A DNA stretch of 64,000 nt from Pseudonocardia humida (GCF_023898865.1 NZ_JAGSOV010000045.1:23852-87851); one strand, 5' to 3'; shown: positions 7,050 to 15,405, counted from the stretch's first letter. Program-made: numbers and translations. The notes: generated by a model not told the origin, from the sequence alone.

Positions 7050-8489
7050 GTGCGCTTTCTCGACGCCCAGCGGCCCGGTCACGACCTCACCTACGACGAC
7101 GTCTTCCTCGTTCCCGGCCGGTCGTCGGTGGCCTCCCGGTTCGACGTCGACCTCGCCACCGCCGACGGTTCGGGGGCCACGCTGCCCGTCGTCGCGGCGA
7201 ACATGACCGCGGTCGCCGGCCGCCGGATGGCCGAGACGCTGGCCCGTCGGGGCGCGCTCACCGTGCTCCCGCAGGACGTGGCGCCCGAGGCGGTGGCCGA
7301 CATCGTCCGGTTCATCAAGTCCCGCCACGCGGTGTGGGACACCCCGCTCGTCCTGTCCCCCGGCGACGCGGTGGCCGATGCGGTCAACCTGCTGGCCAAG
7401 CGGGCGCACCGGGCCGTCGTCGTGGTCGACGACGGCGGGCGCCCCGTCGGCACCGTCGACGAGGCCGCCTGCACCGGGGTCGACCGCTTCACCCGGCTCG
7501 CCGACGTGCTCGAACCGTCCCCGCTGACGCTGCCGCTGGACACCTCGCCGCGCGAGGTCTTCGAGGCGCTCGGCGGGCGGGGGGTCGCGCTCGGGGTCGA
7601 CGCCGACGGCCGGCTGGCCGGTCTGCTCACCTCGCTCGGCGCGCTGCGCGCCGACATCTACCGCCCCTCCCTCGATGCCGACGGCCGGCTGCGCACGGCG
7701 GCCGCCGTCGGCATCAACGGCGACGTCGCGGTCAAGGCGAAGGCGCTGCTGGACGCCGGTGTCGACGTGCTCGTGGTGGACACCGCGCACGGCCACCAGG
7801 ACAAGATGCTGGAGGCGCTGCGGGCGGTGCGCGGCGTGGTCACCGACGCCGGGGCCGCGGTGCCGGTGGTCGCGGGCAACGTGGTCACCGCCGAGGGCGT
7901 GGCCGACCTGGCCGAGGCCGGCGCCGACATCGTCAAGGTCGGGGTCGGGCCCGGCGCGATGTGCACCACCCGGATGGCCACCGGCGTGGGGCGGCCGCAG
8001 TTCAGCGCGGTGCTGGAGTGCGCCGAGGCCGGGCGGCGGCACGGGGTCCGCATCTGGGCCGACGGCGGCGTGCGCCACCCGCGCGACGTGGCGCTGGCGC
8101 TGGCCGCGGGCGCGTCCGCGGTGATGATCGGGTCGTGGCTGGCCGGCACCTACGAGTCGCCGGGCGACCTGCTGCGCGACGAGTCCGGCCGGCTGTACAA
8201 GGAGTGCTTCGGGATGGCGTCCAAGCGCGCCGTCGGGGCCCGCACCCGCGGGGACGGCGCCTTCGACCAGGCCCGCAAGGCCCTGTTCGAGGAGGGCATC
8301 TCCAGCTCGCGGCAGTGGCTCGACCCGCGCCGGCCCGGGGTGGAGGACGTGCTCGACGAGATCTGCTCCGGCGTGCGCTCCACCTGCACGTACGCCGGCG
8401 CCCGCACCCTCGACGAGCTGGCCGAGCGCGCCGTCATCGGTGTGCAGACGATGGCAGGCTTCACCGAGGGCACACCGCACGGCCTGTGA
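7050..8489 (+). CDS. guaB1: GuaB1-family IMP dehydrogenase/GMP reductase-like enzyme
   Basis: The 479-residue TIM-barrel protein belongs to the IMPDH/GMPR superfamily. It has the N-terminal DLTYDDVFLVP, a central CBS-pair region (about 95-200) and the catalytic loop GVGPGAMCTTRMATGVG with the nucleophilic Cys. The spacing and the CTTRMATGVG loop match the actinobacterial GuaB1 paralogue rather than the essential GuaB2; a mycobacterial GuaB1 has been reported to act as a GMP reductase. It would therefore convert GMP to IMP for purine balancing. The GTG at 7050 is the only start consistent with the conserved N terminus. kynU starts 13 nt downstream, so the genes are probably cotranscribed. Confidence 0.88.
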   Translation: MRFLDAQRPGHDLTYDDVFLVPGRSSVASRFDVDLATADGSGATLPVVAANMTAVAGRRMAETLARRGALTVLPQDVAPEAVADIVRFIKSRHAVWDTPLVLSPGDAVADAVNLLAKRAHRAVVVVDDGGRPVGTVDEAACTGVDRFTRLADVLEPSPLTLPLDTSPREVFEALGGRGVALGVDADGRLAGLLTSLGALRADIYRPSLDADGRLRTAAAVGINGDVAVKAKALLDAGVDVLVVDTAHGHQDKMLEALRAVRGVVTDAGAAVPVVAGNVVTAEGVADLAEAGADIVKVGVGPGAMCTTRMATGVGRPQFSAVLECAEAGRRHGVRIWADGGVRHPRDVALALAAGASAVMIGSWLAGTYESPGDLLRDESGRLYKECFGMASKRAVGARTRGDGAFDQARKALFEEGISSSRQWLDPRRPGVEDVLDEICSGVRSTCTYAGARTLDELAERAVIGVQTMAGFTEGTPHGL

Positions 8490-8502
8490 GGGGACCGCTG
8501 TC

Positions 8503-9738
8503 ATGACCACGACCACGACCACCTGGCGCGAGCTCGCCGCCGAGCTCGACGCCGCCGACCCGCTGGCCGGGGTGCGCGACGAGTTCCTGCTCGACTCCGC
8601 GCCGGGGGTGACCGCGTACCTGGACGGCAACTCGCTGGGCCGGCCGCTGCGGGCCACCGCCACGAGGATGACGGCCTTCATCGAGCGGGAGTGGGGCGGG
8701 CGGCTGATCCGGGGCTGGACCGAGGGCTGGATGGACTGGCCGCAGCAGCTCGGCGACCAGCTGGGACGGGCGGTGCTCGGCGCAGCGCCCGGGCAGACCG
8801 TCGTCGCCGACTCGACCACGGTGATGCTCTACAAGCTGGCCAGGGCCGCGGTCGACGCCGCGGCCGACGGCCGCGACGAGATCGTCTGCGACACCGACAA
8901 CTTCCCCACCGACCGCTACGTCGTGGAGGGCATCGCGGCCGAGCGCGGCTGCCGGGTGCGCTGGATCGAGACCGACCCCGACGCCGGGATCACCCTCGAC
9001 CAGGTGCGCGCCGCCGTCGGGCCGCGCACCGCGCTCGCCCTGTTCAGCCACGTCGCCTACCGGTCGGCGCACCTCGCCGACGCCCCCGGCATCACCCGGG
9101 CCGTGCACGACGCGGGCGGGCTGGTCCTGTTCGACCTCAGCCACTCCGCGGGCTCGGTCGAGCTCGACCTGGACGGCTGGGGCGTCGACCTGGCGGTGGG
9201 CTGCACCTACAAGTACCTGTGCGGGGGGCCCGGCGCCCCGGCGTTCGGCTACCTGGCCGCCCGCCACCACGGCGTGCTGCGCCAACCGGTCCAGGGCTGG
9301 ATGGGGCACGCCGACCCGTTCGCGATGGGACCGGGCCACACTCCGGCCGCCGGGGCGCGGGCGCTGCTCAGCGGCACGCCGCCGATCGTGGCCATGGTCC
9401 CGGTGCGCTGCGGGCTGGACCTCGTCGAACGGGTCGGGATGGCGGCGATCCGGGCCAAGTCGGTGCTGCTCACCCGGTTCGCCCTGGACCTCGCCGACGA
9501 CCTGCTCGCCGGCGCCGGCGTCACGGTGGCCAGCCCGCGGGCCGACGCCGAGCGCGGCGGGCACGTCACGCTGCGCCGCCCGGACTTCCGCGCGGTCAAC
9601 GACCGGCTGTGGGAGGCGGGCGTGATACCGGACTTCCGCGCCCCGGACGGCATCCGGCTGGGGCTGGCCCCGCTGAGCACCAGCTTCGCCGAGGTGCTCG
9701 AGGGCGTGCAGGTGCTGGCCCGGGAGGCCGGCCGATGA
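8503..9738 (+). CDS. kynU: Kynureninase
   Basis: The 411-residue PLP enzyme cleaves kynurenine (or 3-hydroxykynurenine) to anthranilate (or 3-hydroxyanthranilate) plus alanine. Family landmarks are YLDGNSLGRPL near the N terminus, DSTTVMLYKLARAA, FDLSHSAGSVELDLDGWGVDLAVGCTYKYL cut here as two segments (the PLP Lys is in TYKYL), then GGPGAPAFGYLAARH. The ATG at 8503 is preferred over an in-frame ATG at 8440 that lies within guaB1. The stop codon overlaps the ATG of kynA by 4 nt (ATGA), giving translational coupling between two steps of the same pathway. Confidence 0.93.
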   Translation: MTTTTTTWRELAAELDAADPLAGVRDEFLLDSAPGVTAYLDGNSLGRPLRATATRMTAFIEREWGGRLIRGWTEGWMDWPQQLGDQLGRAVLGAAPGQTVVADSTTVMLYKLARAAVDAAADGRDEIVCDTDNFPTDRYVVEGIAAERGCRVRWIETDPDAGITLDQVRAAVGPRTALALFSHVAYRSAHLADAPGITRAVHDAGGLVLFDLSHSAGSVELDLDGWGVDLAVGCTYKYLCGGPGAPAFGYLAARHHGVLRQPVQGWMGHADPFAMGPGHTPAAGARALLSGTPPIVAMVPVRCGLDLVERVGMAAIRAKSVLLTRFALDLADDLLAGAGVTVASPRADAERGGHVTLRRPDFRAVNDRLWEAGVIPDFRAPDGIRLGLAPLSTSFAEVLEGVQVLAREAGR

Positions 9739-10586
9739 CCTCCAGCAACGACCGGCCGGTGGAGCGCGAGGTGGTGCGCGACTTCCGCGAGGCCATGTCC
9801 TACGGCGACTACCTGCACCTCGACGAGCTGCTCTCGGCCCAGCACCCGGTCAGCCGGCCCCCGCACCACGACGAGATGCTCTTCATCATCCAGCACCAGA
9901 CCTCGGAGCTGTGGCTCAAGCTGGTGCTGCACGAGCTGCGCGCGGCCATGCGCCACCTCGCCACGGACGATCTTCGGCTGGCGCTGAAGAACCTGGCCCG
10001 GATCAAGCACGTGCAGCGCACGCTGATCGAGCAGTGGTCGGTGCTGGCCACCCTGACCCCGTCGGAGTACCTGGAGTTCCGCGGGTCGCTGGCCAGCTCG
10101 TCGGGCTTCCAGAGCCAGCAGTACCGGGCCGTGGAGTTCGCGCTCGGCAACAAGAACGCCGCCATGCTGGAGGTCTTCCGCCACGACGAGCCGCGGCAGC
10201 GGGAGCTGGCCGAGCTGCTGGCCGCGCCGAGCCTCTACGACGAGTTCCTGCGCTACCTCGCCCGCCAGGGCTGGCCGGTCCCCCGGGAGGTGCTCGACCG
10301 CGACGTCACCAAGACCCACGTGCTGCACGACGGGGTGGTCGAGGTGTTCCGCGGCGTCTACTCGCAGGTGGACCAGCACTGGGGGGTCTACGAGGCCTGC
10401 GAGGACCTGGTCGACCTGGAGGACAGCTTCCAGGTCTGGCGGTTCCGCCACCTGCGCACGGTACAGCGCACCATCGGCTTCCGGCGCGGCACCGGCGGCT
10501 CGTCGGGCACCGGCTTCCTGGCCCGCGCGCTCGACCTGACGTTCTTCCCGGAGCTCTACGCGGTCCGGACCGAACTCGGCGACTGA
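9735..10586 (+). CDS. kynA: Tryptophan 2,3-dioxygenase
   Basis: The 283-residue haem dioxygenase opens the indole ring of L-tryptophan to N-formylkynurenine, the first step of the kynurenine pathway. Diagnostic stretches are YGDYLHLDELLSAQHP, HHDEMLFIIQHQTSELWLKL (distal pocket and substrate contacts), SSSGFQSQQYRAVEF and the C-terminal RTIGFRRGTGGSSG. Length fits bacterial TDO. It overlaps kynU by 4 nt. No arylformamidase gene lies nearby, so the middle step must be encoded elsewhere or occur by other esterases. Confidence 0.95.
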   Translation: MTSSNDRPVEREVVRDFREAMSYGDYLHLDELLSAQHPVSRPPHHDEMLFIIQHQTSELWLKLVLHELRAAMRHLATDDLRLALKNLARIKHVQRTLIEQWSVLATLTPSEYLEFRGSLASSSGFQSQQYRAVEFALGNKNAAMLEVFRHDEPRQRELAELLAAPSLYDEFLRYLARQGWPVPREVLDRDVTKTHVLHDGVVEVFRGVYSQVDQHWGVYEACEDLVDLEDSFQVWRFRHLRTVQRTIGFRRGTGGSSGTGFLARALDLTFFPELYAVRTELGD

Positions 10587-10638
10587 CCGCGCAGCGCCTA
10601 TCACCGTCATCACCGCGCGGTTCGTGCGCGCGCAATGA

Positions 10639-10660
10639 AAAGCGGCCATCCGCCCGCTTT
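10639..10660 (+). terminator. Hairpin downstream of kynA
   Basis: AAAGCGG and CCGCTTT form a 7-bp stem with an 8-nt loop, followed by CC rather than a strong T run. It sits 53 nt after the kynA stop and is a plausible terminator for the guaB1-kynU-kynA unit. Confidence 0.4.
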
Positions 10661-10836
10661 CCGCCCGCGGATCACGGCGCTCGCCCCAGCCGCGGTGACC
10701 GCCAACGGCCCAGCCCGTTCGACGCCGTTCGGTCGATTGTCCGCGAGAACGCGATCCGGCAGCATCAATGGGCGTGACCAGCACGGGACCGACATTCCTG
10801 CGGATGGATCGCCCGGAATTGTCGGAGGGCAACGTG

Positions 10837-11085
10837 ATGGTCGTCCGCTCCGTACCCCCCGCCGACCGGCAACAACGACGGTTGAGCCCGTCGTCCCCCT
10901 TGGCGTACCTGTTCGAGAACGTTTCCCCGTACGAGCCGGACAGCGATGTCGAGATGAATGCCGGGCACTACGACCAGACCGAACTGGTCTGGTCGTTCTC
11001 CGGTGAGGTGACCGCGATCGTCGGCCTCACCGAACCCACTGGCCCCGGGGACGACCGTTCCCGGCCGACGGATGGAGGTCTGTGA
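10837..11085 (+). CDS. Putative RiPP precursor peptide 1 (ATP-grasp target)
   Basis: The 82-residue peptide has no recognisable enzyme domain. Its middle part (PLAYLFENV... then HYDQTELVW) aligns with the product of the next gene (PLAYQYSEF... then RYDEDLQVW), with 17-19 residues between the two blocks; the C-terminal thirds differ. That pattern, a shared recognition segment with a variable tail, is what paralogous ribosomal-peptide precursors look like. The tail is rich in Thr, Asp, Glu and Gly, residues that ATP-grasp maturases join as esters or amides. The ATG at 10837 follows GGAGG at 8 nt; ATGs at 10768 and 10804 are possible but lack a good ribosome site. Its TGA overlaps the ATG of the next gene by one nucleotide. 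Confidence 0.7.
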   Translation: MVVRSVPPADRQQRRLSPSSPLAYLFENVSPYEPDSDVEMNAGHYDQTELVWSFSGEVTAIVGLTEPTGPGDDRSRPTDGGL

Positions 11086-11378
11086 TGTCCGCTCCGGTTC
11101 TGACCAGGAACCCGCTCCGCACATCCCGCTCGATGCTGCACGGGCACGTGGTGCCCGACGGCGTCACGCCCACCGAGAGCGGCCTGCCGCTGGCCTACCA
11201 GTACTCCGAGTTCCGGGTGGAGGGCGAGCTGCCCTTCATCGACATGGGCCGCTACGACGAGGACCTGCAGGTCTGGGTCGTGCCGGACGGCGTGCCGACC
11301 ATGGGCATCGCCACGAAGACCCGCACGTCCAACGGCACCCAGTGCGGCGACTGCACCAGCGACGACGCCTGCGGCTGA
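11085..11378 (+). CDS. Putative RiPP precursor peptide 2 (Cys-containing ATP-grasp target)
   Basis: The 97-residue peptide shares the PLAY...YD...VW middle block with the preceding gene product and continues with VVPDGVPTMGIATKTRTS, then a tail NGTQCGDCTSDDACG. The YDxxLQVxVxxDG pattern followed by a Thr-rich stretch resembles the family described as putative ATP-grasp target RiPPs in actinobacteria. Candidate acceptor residues are the Thr/Ser of TKTRTS and donors the Asp residues of the tail. Three Cys in the last 15 residues are absent from its paralogue and unusual for such peptides. The ATG at 11085 follows GGAGG at 6 nt; a GTG at 11082 is an alternative. The ATP-grasp gene begins 10 nt after the stop. 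Confidence 0.8.
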   Translation: MSAPVLTRNPLRTSRSMLHGHVVPDGVTPTESGLPLAYQYSEFRVEGELPFIDMGRYDEDLQVWVVPDGVPTMGIATKTRTSNGTQCGDCTSDDACG

Positions 11379-11388
11379 GTCGACGACG

Positions 11389-12396
11389 ATGGCGCAGCAC
11401 CCCACCGTCCTGATCCTCACCCAGGAGTTCGACCCCACCGTCGACCCGGTCGTGCGCGCGCTGCGCGAGCGGGACGCCGAGATCGTGCGCGTGGACCTGA
11501 GCTACTTCCCGCAGCGGCTCAGCCTCACCGCGTCCGACTTCGGGGCAGAGCGGCGGGTGCTGCGCCACCGCGACCGCGTCGTCGACCTCGACGCCCTGTC
11601 CGGGGTCTGGTACCGGCGCCCCACGACGTTCGCGTTCGACCCGGAGATGGGCGCCGCGGAGGTCGAGTTCGCCCGGAGCGAGGCCCTGCACGGCGTCGGG
11701 GGCATCCTGCGCGCCACCGACTGCCTGTGGGTCAACCGCCCCGACCTCGACGGCACCGCCGAGCTCAAGCCCTACCACTCGCAGCTGGCCAAGCGGCTGG
11801 GCTTCCGGACCCCGCGCACGCTGATGACCAACGACCCCGACGAGGTCACCGCCCTGCTGCGCGACAGCGGCGGGAAGCTGGTCTACAAGGCGCTCAGCGG
11901 CGGGGTCGTGCACTACCCCGGCGCGTTCCCGAACGGCCTGCTCACCACCGTCGTCGGCGACGAGATGACCGAGCACGTCGACCGCGTCCGACACACGATC
12001 TGCACGTTCCAGGAATACATCGAGAAGGCCTACGAGATCCGTCTCACGATCATCGGCAACACCTACTTCCCGGTCGTCATCAGCTCGCAGTCCGAGGAAT
12101 CGACCGCGGTCGACTGGCGGGGCGCGGACGAAATGCCCTACGGCGACTACGTCCCGCTGCCCGACCACGTCGTGAAGAACGTGCACGCGCTGATGGACGA
12201 TCTGGGACTGGTCTACGGGGCGATCGACTTCATCGTCACCCCGGACGGCGACTTCGTCTTCCTGGAGGTCAACCCGAACGGCCAGTTCATCTGGATGGAG
12301 CACGACCTCGGCCTGCCGATGAGCACCTGCTTGGCCGAGCTGCTGATGTCCGGACCGACGTTCCGGCGCGGCGACGTGACCCAGATCGGCTACTGA
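11389..12396 (+). CDS. ATP-grasp ribosomal peptide maturase (MvdC/MvdD-like)
   Basis: The 335-residue enzyme has an N-terminal pre-grasp domain with SGVWYRRPTTF, a hallmark of MvdC/MvdD-type peptide ligases, the ATP-binding lid region KLVYKALSGGVVHYPG, and the metal-binding end DGDFVFLEVNPNGQF. These enzymes activate side-chain carboxylates of a precursor peptide with ATP and join them to Ser/Thr hydroxyls or Lys amines, giving omega-ester or amide macrocycles (graspetides). The actinobacterial branch fits the SAV_5884-type maturases. The gene follows two precursor genes and overlaps the MauE-like gene (TGATG), so modification and the downstream redox/export functions form one unit. The exact rings cannot be predicted. 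Confidence 0.88.
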   Translation: MAQHPTVLILTQEFDPTVDPVVRALRERDAEIVRVDLSYFPQRLSLTASDFGAERRVLRHRDRVVDLDALSGVWYRRPTTFAFDPEMGAAEVEFARSEALHGVGGILRATDCLWVNRPDLDGTAELKPYHSQLAKRLGFRTPRTLMTNDPDEVTALLRDSGGKLVYKALSGGVVHYPGAFPNGLLTTVVGDEMTEHVDRVRHTICTFQEYIEKAYEIRLTIIGNTYFPVVISSQSEESTAVDWRGADEMPYGDYVPLPDHVVKNVHALMDDLGLVYGAIDFIVTPDGDFVFLEVNPNGQFIWMEHDLGLPMSTCLAELLMSGPTFRRGDVTQIGY

Positions 12397-12935
12397 TGCT
12401 CGCCGCCGCGCTGACCGCCGCGGTGGCGGTCACCTTCGCGATGTCGGCCGCGGCCAAGCTCGCCGACCCGGGGGCGTTCCGCCGGTCGCTGCCGGCGACC
12501 CTCGGGGTGGCGCCGCTGCGCGCGAACCGCCTCGCGCCCGCGGTCGTGGCCGCCGAGCTGGCCGTGCTCCCGCCGCTCGTGCTCGGGGCGTGGTGGGTCC
12601 CGGCGGCGCTGCTCGGCTTCGCGTCGGCCGCCGCCCTGCTGATCGCGTTCACCGCGGCGCTGCTGTCGATGATCCGGCGCGGGGTCACCGAGCCCTGCCA
12701 CTGCTTCGGCGCCCAGGATTCGCCGCCGGGTCGGCTCGACCTGGTCCGCAACGGCCTGCTGGCCGGGTTCGCCGTGGCCGGGCTGGTCGTGGCCGCGGTG
12801 GCCGGGCCCGTCGTCGGGAGCTCCGCGGTCGAGGTGGGCGGCGGGGCGCTGCTCGGGGCGGCCGCGGCGCTGCTGGTGGTGCGGCTGGACGACCTGCGCT
12901 GGATGGTCGGGCCGGTGCTGCCCGGCCTCGGCTGA
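12396..12935 (+). CDS. MauE/DoxX-like membrane redox protein
   Basis: The 179-residue protein has about four membrane segments: the first at residues 3-22, then AVVAAELAVLPPLVLGAWWV, LLGFASAAALLIAFTAALL, and later LLAGFAVAGLVVAAVAG. It carries EPCHCFG with Cys101 and Cys103 after the central segments, the CxC pattern of MauE. MauE works with the thioredoxin-like MauD in disulfide formation in methylamine dehydrogenase maturation. The start ATG overlaps the stop of the ATP-grasp gene, and a thioredoxin-fold gene follows at 22 nt, so a MauE-MauD-like pair is embedded in the RiPP operon. A role in redox treatment of the Cys-containing precursor is inference. Confidence 0.8.
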   Translation: MLAAALTAAVAVTFAMSAAAKLADPGAFRRSLPATLGVAPLRANRLAPAVVAAELAVLPPLVLGAWWVPAALLGFASAAALLIAFTAALLSMIRRGVTEPCHCFGAQDSPPGRLDLVRNGLLAGFAVAGLVVAAVAGPVVGSSAVEVGGGALLGAAAALLVVRLDDLRWMVGPVLPGLG

Positions 12936-12957
12936 GGACGAGGGAGGACGGGGAACG

Positions 12958-13503
12958 GTGTCGGAGTCCGCTGTCGTGCTGGCCGTGCTCGGCCCGCTCG
13001 GCCTGGCCAACCTGGTGCTGGTGGTCGGGCTGCTGCACCGGCTGCGCCGGCACGACGCGCTGATGCAGACCATGATCGACGGGGTGGCCAACCCCCGGTC
13101 GACGATGCTCGAGGCCGGCGAGGAGGTCCGGGCGTTCGCCGCTGCCACGGTGACCGGCGCGCCGGTCGGCTCCACCGATCTGCGCGGTCGCACCCTGGTC
13201 GCCTTCCTGTCGCCGACCTGCCCGGCGTGCATCGACTCGCTGCCGCTGTTCACGGCCAGGGCCCAGCTCACCCCGGGTGGCCCGGCGCAGGTGCTGGCCG
13301 TCGTCGTGGGTCACGACGGGGAGACCGCCGAGCTGCGCGAGCGGCTCGAACCGGTGGCCCGGGTCGTGGTCGAGCAGCCGTCCGGGCCGGTGGCCGCGGC
13401 GTTCGGCGTCGTCGGCTTCCCGGCCTTCGCCGTGCTGGACGAGCACACCGTGGCGGCCAGCGACTTCGCCCTGGAGCGGCTCCCGGAGACCGCGGCGGCG
13501 TGA
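12958..13503 (+). CDS. Membrane-anchored thioredoxin-fold protein (TlpA/MauD-like)
   Basis: The 181-residue protein starts with a single membrane segment (VVLAVLGPLGLANLVLVVGLL, of which residues 5-24) and a short linker, then an extracytoplasmic thioredoxin-like domain with the CPAC active site (Cys88, Cys91, in LSPTCPACIDSLP) and the expected cis-proline in VGFPAFAVLD. MauD and TlpA proteins of this layout reduce or oxidise exported thiols. GTG 12958 follows GGGAGGACGGGG. The stop overlaps the GTG of the ABC transporter gene (GTGA). With the upstream MauE-like gene it forms a thiol-disulfide pair acting outside the membrane, probably on the exported peptide or on the transporter (inference). 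Confidence 0.83.
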   Translation: MSESAVVLAVLGPLGLANLVLVVGLLHRLRRHDALMQTMIDGVANPRSTMLEAGEEVRAFAAATVTGAPVGSTDLRGRTLVAFLSPTCPACIDSLPLFTARAQLTPGGPAQVLAVVVGHDGETAELRERLEPVARVVVEQPSGPVAAAFGVVGFPAFAVLDEHTVAASDFALERLPETAAA

Positions 13504-15305
13504 GCGCGCCGGCCGCGCCGGACCGCGAGCGGCTGCTGCGGCCCGCACTGGCCCTGGCCCGCGAGGTCGCCGCCCCGCTGCTGGTGCTGCGGCTCGCGGT
13601 GGGGGTGGTGACCGCGGTCGTGCCGGTCGGCGTCGCCTGGCTGATGAAGGTCGTGCTCGACCGGCTGGTCGGGGGCGGTGAGCTGGCGCTGCCGGTGGCC
13701 GGGCTCGCTCTGGGCGGGGTGGCCGCGGCCGCGCTGCCCCAGCTCGTCCAGTACCTCGACGCGGAGCTGGGCCGGGCCTTCACGCTGGCCACCCGCCGGC
13801 GGCTCTACGCGGCCGTGGGCCGGCTGCGCGGGCTCGCCCGGCACGAGGACCCCGAGTTCCAGACCCGGCTGTCGCTGGCCACCGAGGTCGGCCCGGCCGG
13901 CCCGGCCGAAGTGCTGACCAGCTCGATCGGCGTCCTGCAGGGCGCGGCGATGGCGGCGGGGTTCCTGTCCGCGCTGGCCGTGGTCAACCCATGGATGCTG
14001 CTGGTCGTGCTGGCTGCGGCCGCCCCGACGCTGCACGTCGAGCTGGCGCTGAGCCGCCACCGCGCCGCCATGATCACCCGACTCGGGCACGCGGCCCGCC
14101 GCGAGCACTTCTACGCCCAGCTCATCTCCAGCGTCGAGGCGGCGAAGGAGATGCGCCTCTACGGCCTGGACGGGTTGTTCGCCGCCCGCATGGCCACCGA
14201 GTTGCGCCGGGTCGACGCCGGCTACCGGGCGGCCGATCGGCGCGAGCTGCGCGCCCAGGCCCTGCTGGGCGGGCTCGGCGCGGTGGTCGCCGGGGGCGGG
14301 CTCGCCTGGGCGGTGGCCGCGGCGGGCCGCGGGGAGCTCAGCGTCGGCGACGTGTCGGTGTTCGTGGCGGCGGTGGCCGGCGTGCAGGGCGGGCTGAGCG
14401 TGGCGATCAGCGGCTGGGCCCAGGCGCACCACGCGCTGCTGCTGTTCGGCCACTACCAGCACATCGTGCGGGCCGAACCGGACCTGCCGGTCCGCGGCCC
14501 CGGCCGCCCGGTGCCCGACCTGCGCACCGGCATCGAGTTCCGCGACGTGTGGTTCCGCTACGCCGACGACCTGCCGTGGACCCTGCGCGGGGCCTCGTTC
14601 ACCCTGGGCGCCGGCGCGGCCACCGCGCTCGTCGGCGCCAACGGGGCCGGCAAGAGCACCGTGGTCAAGCTGCTGTGCCGGTTCTACGACCCGACGGCCG
14701 GGCGCATCCTGTGGGACGGGACCGACCTGCGCGAGCTCGACCTGGACGCGCTGCGCCGCCGGATCGGGGCGGTGTTCCAGGACTTCATGCACTACGAGCT
14801 GTCCGCGGCGGAGAACATCGCCGTCGGCGACGTGGCGGCGCTGGAGGACCGCGAGCGGGTGGCGCAGGCCGCGGCGTGGGCCGGGGTCGCCCCGGTCGTG
14901 GAGGCGCTGCCGCGCGCCTACGACACCATGCTGACCCGCGTCTACATGTCCGCCGACGTGGGCGACGACCCGGTCACCGGGGTCGTGCTGTCCGGCGGGC
15001 AGTGGCAGCGCCTGGCGCTGGCGCGCGCGGTGTTCCGCCGCGACGCCGCGGTCGTCGTGCTCGACGAGCCGAGCTCGGGGCTCGACGCGGCCGCCGAGCA
15101 CGAGCTGCACGAGCGGCTGCGCGAGCTGCGCGCCGGGCGCACCAGCCTGCTCATCTCCCACCGGCTCAGCACGGTGCGCGACGCCGACCTGGTCGTCGTG
15201 CTGGCCGACGGGGTGGTCGCCGAGTCCGGGACGCACGCGGAGCTGATGGCCCTCGACGGCCGCTACGCCACCCTGTTCCGGCTGCAGGCCAGCGGCTACG
15301 CCTGA
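13500..15305 (+). CDS. ABC transporter, fused permease-ATPase (peptide exporter type)
   Basis: The 601-residue half-transporter has an N-terminal membrane domain with about six helices (roughly 20-300) and a C-terminal nucleotide-binding domain: Walker A GANGAGKST at 379-387, signature LSGGQWQRLALARA, Walker B VVVLDEPSSGLDA and the H-loop ISHRLST. It lacks an N-terminal C39 peptidase domain, so leader cleavage, if any, needs another protease. Fused permease-ATPases of this kind export lantipeptides and other RiPPs and would work as homodimers. GTG 13500 lies within the stop of the thioredoxin gene. It is the last gene of the coupled run that starts at 10837. Confidence 0.88.
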   Translation: MSAPAAPDRERLLRPALALAREVAAPLLVLRLAVGVVTAVVPVGVAWLMKVVLDRLVGGGELALPVAGLALGGVAAAALPQLVQYLDAELGRAFTLATRRRLYAAVGRLRGLARHEDPEFQTRLSLATEVGPAGPAEVLTSSIGVLQGAAMAAGFLSALAVVNPWMLLVVLAAAAPTLHVELALSRHRAAMITRLGHAARREHFYAQLISSVEAAKEMRLYGLDGLFAARMATELRRVDAGYRAADRRELRAQALLGGLGAVVAGGGLAWAVAAAGRGELSVGDVSVFVAAVAGVQGGLSVAISGWAQAHHALLLFGHYQHIVRAEPDLPVRGPGRPVPDLRTGIEFRDVWFRYADDLPWTLRGASFTLGAGAATALVGANGAGKSTVVKLLCRFYDPTAGRILWDGTDLRELDLDALRRRIGAVFQDFMHYELSAAENIAVGDVAALEDRERVAQAAAWAGVAPVVEALPRAYDTMLTRVYMSADVGDDPVTGVVLSGGQWQRLALARAVFRRDAAVVVLDEPSSGLDAAAEHELHERLRELRAGRTSLLISHRLSTVRDADLVVVLADGVVAESGTHAELMALDGRYATLFRLQASGYA

Positions 15306-15336
15306 CCGCGGGAACCGGACCGCCCGCGGGCCGTGC

Positions 15337-15353
15337 GCGGGCGCAGCGCCCGC
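15337..15353 (+). terminator. GC-rich hairpin after the ABC transporter
   Basis: GCGGGCGC-A-GCGCCCGC is a perfect inverted repeat 31 nt after the transporter stop; in RNA it would close as a 6-bp stem with a 5-nt loop. There is no T run. It may mark the end of the RiPP operon before the methyltransferase gene at 15406. Confidence 0.35.
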
Positions 15354-15405
15354 GGGTGATCACGCCCAGTAGGGTTGCGGCGACCCGATCGGGAAGGACC
15401 GCGCC

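Noticed and set aside
6606..8819. A 737-codon open frame on the minus strand across guaB1
   Set aside because: Low-complexity composition and complete overlap with a protein carrying intact catalytic motifs.
13311..15236. A 641-codon minus-strand frame across the ABC transporter
   Set aside because: No recognisable domain; the plus-strand frame has all ABC motifs in order.
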